This document shows, piece after piece, positions 58,497-64,000 of a stretch of DNA of 64,000 nucleotides (positions within the stretch are counted from its first letter, which is position 1; each line of letters opens with the position of its first letter). Location: assembly GCA_963812075.1 (NCBI GenBank), contig CAWETN010000010.1:124001-188000 (forward strand), written 5' to 3'. Source of the stretch: JAMXLO01 sp963812075 (lineage in GTDB: Bacteria; Pseudomonadota; Alphaproteobacteria; Acetobacterales; Acetobacteraceae). Under the pieces are notes generated by a model. It was given only the letters and a program-made list of their open reading frames with translations. It made no database searches and was not told where the DNA came from. The translations under genes were made by a program, and so were the position numbers.

Positions 58497-59564
58497 ATGC
58501 CGCAGGTTTCAACGGCGGAGCCGGCCGAGGCGATGCTCGCCGCGCTGGGCGACGCGCTCGACCTGGTGGATTTCGGCTTCGCCCTGCTCGGGCCGGACAT
58601 GTGCGCCCGCTTCGTCAATCGCCGGTTTGCCGAACGCTGGGCCGAGCCGTCGCTGCGCGCTGTGCTGGGTGCCTGCATCGAGCAATGCGAGGCTGAGCGG
58701 CACTTCGGCGCAAACGCCCCGGTCGCGATGGACTTTCCCGATGGGCGGCGACGGTGGGTCTGGTGCGGCGCGACCGCGGATGGCGGCCACATCGTCATCT
58801 GCACGGAAGCGAGTCCCGCTTGGGTCGAGGATTCCCGGCGCGCCGCGCCGGACGACGCGGCAGATCGGCTGAGCGCCGAACTGCAATTCAACAAGGAGGT
58901 GCTCGAGGATCACGCGACCTACCTGGCAACGCTCGCCGAAGAGTCCGACGCAAATGCCAGGCGCGCCGAGGCGGCCAGGCGCCTGCTCGAGCGCGAGATC
59001 GCCGAGCGCCGCAAGCTGGAAGCGGAGCTGCGGCGCCTGGCCACGACGGATGCGCTCACCGGCGTGCTGAACCGCCGCCACCTCTTCGAGGTCGGCCAGC
59101 AGGACCTGATCCAGGCACGGGACGCCGGCAATGAGCTTGCCGTGCTGATGGTGGATGTCGACCATTTCAAGTCGATCAACGACCGGCACGGCCATCCGGT
59201 CGGCGATACCGCGCTGCGGCAGCTGGCCGCGCGGCTGCGGACGGCGGTCAGGCGGGCCGATCATATCGGCCGCCTCGGGGGCGAGGAGTTTGCCGTCGTG
59301 CTGCCGGGCATCGCGCCCGCCGCTTCGCTGATCGTCGCCGAGCGCCTGCGTGCCGCGGTCGCCAGCAGGCCGCTGGTACGAGGCGGCGTGCGGATCCCGA
59401 TGACTGTCAGCATCGGGCTGGCCATGGCATGCGCCACCGATCGCACATTCGAACAGGTGATCGCGCGCGCCGATGAACAGCTCTACCGGGCGAAGGAGGG
59501 CGGCCGGAACCGCGTCTGCTACGCCGAGGCTGCGGTCCCCGATGCGGCGCACCAGCCGGTCTGA
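58497..59564 (+). CDS. Diguanylate cyclase with N-terminal PAS-like domain
   Basis: A 355-residue soluble protein. Residues about 15-105 resemble a PAS sensor (LDLVDFGFALLGPDMCARFVNRRFAERW). A coiled helix (about 135-180) leads into a GGDEF domain: TDALTGVLNRRHLFEVG, VDVDHFKSINDRHGHPVGD, and the active site GRLGGEEFAVVLPG, which should synthesise c-di-GMP. An RxxD inhibitory site upstream of GGEEF is not evident. It is alone in the transcript as far as can be seen. Confidence 0.9.
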   Translation: MPQVSTAEPAEAMLAALGDALDLVDFGFALLGPDMCARFVNRRFAERWAEPSLRAVLGACIEQCEAERHFGANAPVAMDFPDGRRRWVWCGATADGGHIVICTEASPAWVEDSRRAAPDDAADRLSAELQFNKEVLEDHATYLATLAEESDANARRAEAARRLLEREIAERRKLEAELRRLATTDALTGVLNRRHLFEVGQQDLIQARDAGNELAVLMVDVDHFKSINDRHGHPVGDTALRQLAARLRTAVRRADHIGRLGGEEFAVVLPGIAPAASLIVAERLRAAVASRPLVRGGVRIPMTVSIGLAMACATDRTFEQVIARADEQLYRAKEGGRNRVCYAEAAVPDAAHQPV

Positions 59565-60392
59565 TCACCCGCGATAGCGACGCGGGATGACGTGGTTGGC
59601 AAAGCCGGTCAGCAGCAGCGTCGTGGCCATCAGGATGAAGGCGATTGCCGCCGCGAACGGCCAGTTGTTGTCGCTGCTGAATGCCCAGAACAGCAGCGGC
59701 GCCATCATGTGGAAGCGCGGACCGCCCAGCAGCAGCGGGGTGGCGAAGGCGTTCATGCACAGGATGAAGCAGAGCACCGCGGCGATGGTGATGCCGGGAA
59801 TCGCCAGCGGGAACACCACGCGCCAGAAGGCGCGCGACGGCGCGGCACCCATCGAGGCGGCGGCCTCCTCCAGCCGTGGGTCGATGCCTTCGAAGACGCT
59901 CTGCAGCGTCAGCACGGTGAATGGCAGGTTGATCGCGACTATCCCGGCGATCACCGCCGGTTCGGCGTACATCAGGTTGAGGCCGGTCAGTCGGTCCAGC
60001 ATGCCGCCGCGCGCGAACAGGATCATCCAGCCGGCGGTGCGCGTCGTCGAGCCGACGAACAACGGCAGCACCATCAGCACGACGAGCGCGGATTTCCACC
60101 GGCTGACAGTGCGCGCCAGGCGCCACGCCATCGGCAGGCCCAGCAGCAGGCAGACTGCGGTGACGATCACGGAGACGCGGATCGTGGTGACCAGGACGTC
60201 GCGGTAGAACGGGTCGGCGAGGAAGCGCAGATAGTTGGCGGGCGTGACCGCCGCGATCATCAGCTCGGTGGCGTCGTAGCGGTTCAGGCTGTCGCGGAAC
60301 AGCAGCGCCAGCGGCGCCACCAGCATCAGCACCATCAGCGCACTCGCGGGGCCGAGCAGAGCGACGCGCTCGGCGCGTTCCGTCCGGGCCAT
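59565..60392 (-). CDS. ABC transporter permease (PotB/PotH-like)
   Basis: A 275-residue inner-membrane permease. LMVLMLVAPLALLFRDSL is the first helix; the EAA loop is EEAAASMGAAPSRAFWRVVFPLAIPG. The last gene of a four-gene operon (permease, ATPase, binding protein, permease). Confidence 0.92.
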   Translation of the reverse strand: MARTERAERVALLGPASALMVLMLVAPLALLFRDSLNRYDATELMIAAVTPANYLRFLADPFYRDVLVTTIRVSVIVTAVCLLLGLPMAWRLARTVSRWKSALVVLMVLPLFVGSTTRTAGWMILFARGGMLDRLTGLNLMYAEPAVIAGIVAINLPFTVLTLQSVFEGIDPRLEEAAASMGAAPSRAFWRVVFPLAIPGITIAAVLCFILCMNAFATPLLLGGPRFHMMAPLLFWAFSSDNNWPFAAAIAFILMATTLLLTGFANHVIPRRYRG

Positions 60393-60397
60393 GTGGC

Positions 60398-61435
60398 CTA
60401 TCCGCGCTGGATGTTCTTCAGCCACCAGTCGTTGAGTTCGGGAAGCGCCTTGGACAGCACCGGATAGTCGGGTGCCACCAGCTTCGGCCTCGGCTGCGGG
60501 AAGGCCAGCTGCTCGCCGACTGCGCCGGACAACGGCGCGTTGTCCACAGTCGGCAGATAGCCCATATGCGCCGCGAAGCCCTGCTGCGCCGACGGCTCGA
60601 GCAACGCGTTCATGTAGCGGTAGGCGGCTTCCTTGTCCGGCGCGTTCTTCGGCAGGACCATGCCGGATACGTAGAGGATCGAGCCTTCGGTCGGGAACCT
60701 GCCGGCCACCGGGAAGCCGGCGTTGCGCCACATGAAGCTGCGCGCCAGCCAGATCATGCCGACCTCGATCTCTCCCGACTTGAAGGCCGGCGCCAGCGTG
60801 TCGGTCTCGGGATACAGCCGCAGGCCATTGGCGCTGATTTTGCTCATCAGCGCCTTTGCCTTGTCGAAGTCGGTGGTGGTGCCGCTCTCGTGCAGGCTCG
60901 CGGCCTGCAGGATCCATGACCCGGTGGTGGCGACCATGCCGATCTTGCCCTGCCACTTCGGATCGAGCAGGTCGCTCATCGTGCTGGGCGGCTGCTTCAC
61001 CGTGTCGGGGTTGTACACCAGCACCTGCGCGCTGTAGATGTGCGGCACAAAGGCCGGCATGCGCAGGTCCGACTGCACGTGCTTCAGGTTCGGCACCTTC
61101 TTCTCGTCGAGTTCCTCGACCAGTTCGCCTTCCGTGACACGGTAGCCGTTCAACGCGCCGACGCAGGCGATGTCCATCGTCCCCCGGGGCAGCTTCTTCT
61201 GGGCATACATCTTGGACACGCGCGGGCTCTCGTCGCCGACGTCCTGGACGACCTCGGTTCCGGCCGGCTTGAGGATCGGATCGTCGATGTTCTCCCGCAG
61301 CAGGCGGGCATAGTCGCCGCCCCAGGTGCCGACGACGCACTGGTCCGCCGCGTGTGCCGTCCGGACGAGCGCCGGCGCGGCGAGCAACGTCGCGGCACCG
61401 AGCAGGCCGCGCCGCGGCAAACCGATTTCACGCAT
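60398..61435 (-). CDS. Polyamine-type ABC transporter substrate-binding protein
   Basis: A 345-residue periplasmic binding protein. A Tat-like signal (LPRRGLLGAATLLAAPALV) and VVGTWGGDYARLLRENI open it, as in PotD-family proteins for polyamines or small organic compounds; SQVLVYNPDTV-like SAQVLVYNPDTV and LDPKWQGKIGM follow. The start overlaps the ATPase stop by eight bases. Substrate unproved. Confidence 0.9.
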   Translation of the reverse strand: MREIGLPRRGLLGAATLLAAPALVRTAHAADQCVVGTWGGDYARLLRENIDDPILKPAGTEVVQDVGDESPRVSKMYAQKKLPRGTMDIACVGALNGYRVTEGELVEELDEKKVPNLKHVQSDLRMPAFVPHIYSAQVLVYNPDTVKQPPSTMSDLLDPKWQGKIGMVATTGSWILQAASLHESGTTTDFDKAKALMSKISANGLRLYPETDTLAPAFKSGEIEVGMIWLARSFMWRNAGFPVAGRFPTEGSILYVSGMVLPKNAPDKEAAYRYMNALLEPSAQQGFAAHMGYLPTVDNAPLSGAVGEQLAFPQPRPKLVAPDYPVLSKALPELNDWWLKNIQRG

Positions 61436-62528
61436 GACTGGTCTCCCTGATGTCCGCCTCCATCGCACGGCCCGCGGCATCGAACAGCCGCTCGTCCTCC
61501 GCCTCCCAGCGCAGTGCCACACGTGTCCCGGCAGTGTGGCGCGGCGTGGCGTCGGGGCCAAGACCGGGGCCGCGCGCCAGCACCGTCACATCGGCGTCGA
61601 TCCGCACCGCGTGCTCCACCACCGCGCCCAGCCAGGTGCATAGCTCCACCTCGCCGGTGGCGCAGCCGCCGCCGTCGTGCGCCAGCCGCAGGCTGTCGGG
61701 TCGCAGGGCGAGCGTCGCCGCTGCGGTGTCCGGATAGCGATTGGCCAGTGCGACCGCCGCGCCGCCGGGGAGCACGAAACGATTGCCGACGACCCGCCCG
61801 GACAGGATGTTGCTGCCGCCGATGAAGCGCGCGACGAACGGATTGGCAGGCCGCGAGTGCACCGCCTCCGGGGTGCCGATCTGCTGCACGCGGCCTTCGT
61901 GCATCACCACGAGCCGGTCGGCCAGAGCCATCGCCTCGGTCTGGTCATGCGTCACCATGATGGTGGTGATGCCGCCGCGCCGCTGCAGGATACGGATCTC
62001 GCGCGCCATCTCCTGGCGCAGGTCGGCGTCGAGATTGGACAGCGGCTCGTCGAGCAGCAGCACCCGCGGATGGATCGCCAGCGCGCGGGCCAATGCGACG
62101 CGCTGCTGCTGACCGCCGGACAGCTGGCGGGGCAGCCGCGTGGCGAACGCTTCGAGCCGCACCAGCCGCAGCATTTCGACCACGCGCGCCTGCGCGGCGG
62201 CGGCTTGCATGCGCCGCATCTCCAGGCCGAAGGCGATGTTGCGGGCAACCGAGAGGTGCGGGAACAGCGCGTAGCTCTGGAACACGATGCCCATTTCCCG
62301 CCGGTGCGGCGGCAGCGCCGTGATGCTGGCGCCGTCGAGACGGACGTCGCCGGACGTCGGCGGCACGAACCCGGCGATCATGCGCAGTGTCGTGGTCTTG
62401 CCGCAGCCGGACGGGCCGAGCAGCACGATCATCTCGCCCGGCCGGACATCCAGGCTGACCCCATCCACTGCGATCTGCCCGCCGAATTCCTTTCTGAGCC
62501 GGTGCAGGGCCAGTGACGCCGCGGTCAT
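61428..62528 (-). CDS. ABC transporter ATPase (PotA-like, with TOBE domain)
   Basis: A 366-residue ATPase. Walker A GPSGCGKTT, Q-loop VFQSYALFPHLSV, signature LSGGQQQRVALARAL, Walker B LLLDEPLSNLD and H-loop MVTHDQTEAM. The C-terminal TOBE region (about 240-350) may sense substrate or regulate. It overlaps its permease partner at both ends. Confidence 0.94.
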   Translation of the reverse strand: MTAASLALHRLRKEFGGQIAVDGVSLDVRPGEMIVLLGPSGCGKTTTLRMIAGFVPPTSGDVRLDGASITALPPHRREMGIVFQSYALFPHLSVARNIAFGLEMRRMQAAAAQARVVEMLRLVRLEAFATRLPRQLSGGQQQRVALARALAIHPRVLLLDEPLSNLDADLRQEMAREIRILQRRGGITTIMVTHDQTEAMALADRLVVMHEGRVQQIGTPEAVHSRPANPFVARFIGGSNILSGRVVGNRFVLPGGAAVALANRYPDTAAATLALRPDSLRLAHDGGGCATGEVELCTWLGAVVEHAVRIDADVTVLARGPGLGPDATPRHTAGTRVALRWEAEDERLFDAAGRAMEADIRETSHA

Positions 62529-63343
62529 CGCACGACCTGGCCCAGGCGGACGAAGCGGTCCAGCACCAGCAGCAAGGCGGCGACCGCGACGATCTGCGCC
62601 ACCGCGACGGCGGAGACCAGCGGATCGATGTGGTATTCGAGGTACTGGAGCACCGCCACGGGCAGCGTGGTGACGCCAGGGCTGGCGAGGAACAGCGCCA
62701 GCTCCAGGTTCTCGAACGAAATGACGAAGGCGAACAGCGCGGCGGCGACTATGCCCGCGCGCATGGCAGGCAGCGTGACGCGCCGGATCACGGTGACCGG
62801 GCCGGCGCCGAGACTGGCCGCAGCCTCCTCGGCGGCACGGTCGTGGTTGGCCAGGCTGGCCAGGCAGAGCCGCACCACCCAGGGAACCGTGATCATGACA
62901 TGCGCCAACATGAGTCCGATCATCGAGCCGGTGAGCGCGGAGCCGAGATGCTCATCCAGCGCCACCACCGACACGAAGACCGCGAGACCGAGGGCGATGC
63001 CCGGCACGGTGAGCGGTGCCAGCAGCAGCGTGGCGATCGCGCCACGCCCGCGGAAGCGATGGCGCGCCAGTCCGATGCCGGCGGGGATTCCCAAAGCGAG
63101 GCTGCCGGCGACCGACAGCCCGCCGAGTTCGAGACTGGTGAGCACGGCGCCGCCGAAATTCGGCAGGATGGCGGGGTACCAGGCAAGCGTGTAGCCGCGC
63201 GGCGGGAAGAGGATCAGCTTCTCATCGAACAGCGAGAGGTAGACTGTCAGGACCAGCGGAACGACGATCAGCAGTGTGCCGCAGGCAATCAGCGCCAGCA
63301 CGACCGCGCGCTCTGCCGCTCGGACGAGCCGATCCGGTGCCAT
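62525..63343 (-). CDS. ABC transporter permease (PotC/PotI-like)
   Basis: A 272-residue inner-membrane permease. ALIACGTLLIVVPLVLTVYLSLF is the first helix and EEAAASLGAGPVTVIRRVTLPAM the EAA loop. First gene of the operon. The start at 63343 (MAPDRL) was chosen over 63415, whose extension is Arg/Ser/Pro-rich and unlike the family. Confidence 0.92.
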   Translation of the reverse strand: MAPDRLVRAAERAVVLALIACGTLLIVVPLVLTVYLSLFDEKLILFPPRGYTLAWYPAILPNFGGAVLTSLELGGLSVAGSLALGIPAGIGLARHRFRGRGAIATLLLAPLTVPGIALGLAVFVSVVALDEHLGSALTGSMIGLMLAHVMITVPWVVRLCLASLANHDRAAEEAAASLGAGPVTVIRRVTLPAMRAGIVAAALFAFVISFENLELALFLASPGVTTLPVAVLQYLEYHIDPLVSAVAVAQIVAVAALLLVLDRFVRLGQVVR

Positions 63344-63555
63344 CGCCGGGCTCCAAGAACGAGTTGGTGATCCGCAGTCGCTGACGACCATCCCATGCTG
63401 CATGGGCCCAGACAACAGGCGTGACCCTGGCGCGCGGCGCTGCCCGGCGCCGTGTCTCCCGCGAGCGCGGGGTTACGCTGGCTGCGCGGTCACACGGCCG
63501 GCGGGGCCAGGCCTCGCACGGATGCCGGCGAGGGGCGAACGACGCGCCGTCGCTT

Positions 63556-64000
63556 TCAGAACGTATCGTCGTTCGAGGAGCCGCCGCCGCTGTCCCAACC
63601 GGCGTCTCCGCCGCCATTGTCGGTAAGCGAGGACGGATCGTTGTTCGACGTGTCCCAGGTGCCGTTGTCGACGTAGCCGGGATCGGCCTGCCCGCCTCCC
63701 CCTCCGGCGCCGCCCGAGGTGTCCCAGGTGCCCTGGTCCACGTATCCCGGCTCGGCCGGGGGCGAGCCCCATGGCCCCCCCACCGCAGGCGCCCCGAAGC
63801 CGCCGCCGAACCCGCTGCCCGCGCTGTGGGAGCCCGAGAACAGGTTCATAAGCGCATTGCCGGCGACCAGGCCGCCGGCAACGCCGGCCGCGGTGGTCAA
63901 CGCCGAGCCAAGGAAACCCGACCCCGAGCGCTGGAACATGCCGGGCTGATAGTTTGGCGCATACTGCGGCGGCGGGGGCGGCGGCGCCTGCTGGTAGCCT
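63556..64000 (-). CDS. DUF2076-like protein, C-terminal part
   Basis: The reading frame is open to the window edge, with a Pro/Gln-rich linker (APPPPPPQYAPNYQPG) just before the first internal Met. It then reads FLGSALTTAAGVAGGLVAGNALMNLFSG, a Gly/Ala hydrophobic stretch typical of DUF2076 periplasmic/stress proteins. The tail has two copies of PGYVDxGTWDTS in a Gly/Asp-rich chain. Function unknown; the N-terminus is outside. Confidence 0.75.
   Translation of the reverse strand, partial: GYQQAPPPPPPQYAPNYQPGMFQRSGSGFLGSALTTAAGVAGGLVAGNALMNLFSGSHSAGSGFGGGFGAPAVGGPWGSPPAEPGYVDQGTWDTSGGAGGGGGQADPGYVDNGTWDTSNNDPSSLTDNGGGDAGWDSGGGSSNDDTF

Overview
The window is a GC-rich (roughly two-thirds G+C by eye), gene-dense stretch of chromosome. 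The gene content fits an alphaproteobacterium, most likely Rhodospirillales/Acetobacteraceae-like: system I cytochrome c maturation genes, a PE-LIG-POL type LigD with Ku, EgtB/EgtD, an ECF sigma factor of the alphaproteobacterial kind, adenosylhomocysteinase, and many ABC transporters. The family-level assignment is inference. I saw no rRNA, tRNA, CRISPR array, transposase, integrase or phage gene.

Layout. 1-1652: end of a hybrid histidine kinase and its response regulator, in lower-GC DNA. 1850-4631: 2-hydroxyacid dehydrogenase, VOC protein, AlkB, two glycine-zipper lipoproteins. 4800-7641: mreB (four frameshifts), then a translationally coupled pair, a coiled-coil protein and a divergent actin-like ATPase. 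7760-10964: PhnW, a small ferredoxin-like-fold protein, formate-THF ligase. 11167-18897: sulfatase and PoxB on the minus strand; fumarase, malic enzyme and aspartate-semialdehyde dehydrogenase on the plus strand. 18908-23450: P1-family peptidase, ECF sigma factor, EgtD/EgtB for ergothioneine, PRC-barrel protein. 23736-26802: Ku, then a truncated polyamine-type transporter (substrate-binding protein and one permease). 26699-31805: ccmI-H-G-F-E-D-C, all overlapping or nearly so. 31879-37471: EVE protein, Rieske protein, acetyl-CoA synthetase, LigD. 37649-39287: four small secreted, lipoprotein or unknown genes. 39429-46730: phosphoglucomutase, CMD protein, alanine dehydrogenase, class II aldolase/MDR dehydrogenase pair, SCOT-type CoA transferase. 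46889-54587: a complete oligopeptide ABC transporter split by an opposite-strand GDSL autotransporter esterase. 54682-59564: AhcY, two SDRs, a glutamine-amidotransferase-like hydrolase, a diguanylate cyclase. 59565-63343: a complete polyamine/spermidine-type ABC transporter. 63556-64000: end of a DUF2076-like protein.

How the genes fit together. The central-carbon genes (poxB, fumC, malic enzyme, acs, ald, CoA transferase) cover pyruvate/acetate/C4 traffic. egtBD, the ECF sigma factor, the PRC-barrel gene, ku/ligD and alkB suggest investment in stress and DNA-damage tolerance. The ccm cluster supplies c-type cytochromes.

Reading quality. Fourteen otherwise well-conserved genes carry single-base frameshifts: by hand I count about 23 of +1 and 6 of -1. 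They are concentrated in mreB, ccmC-F and the oligopeptide-binding protein, and absent over long stretches elsewhere. I treat these as probable sequence errors and annotate each gene over its full repaired extent. The most interesting candidate for an undescribed system is the coiled-coil/actin-like pair at 6134-7641. A family of long palindromic repeats at three intergenic sites, and a different palindromic repeat inside a Rieske gene, also deserve attention.
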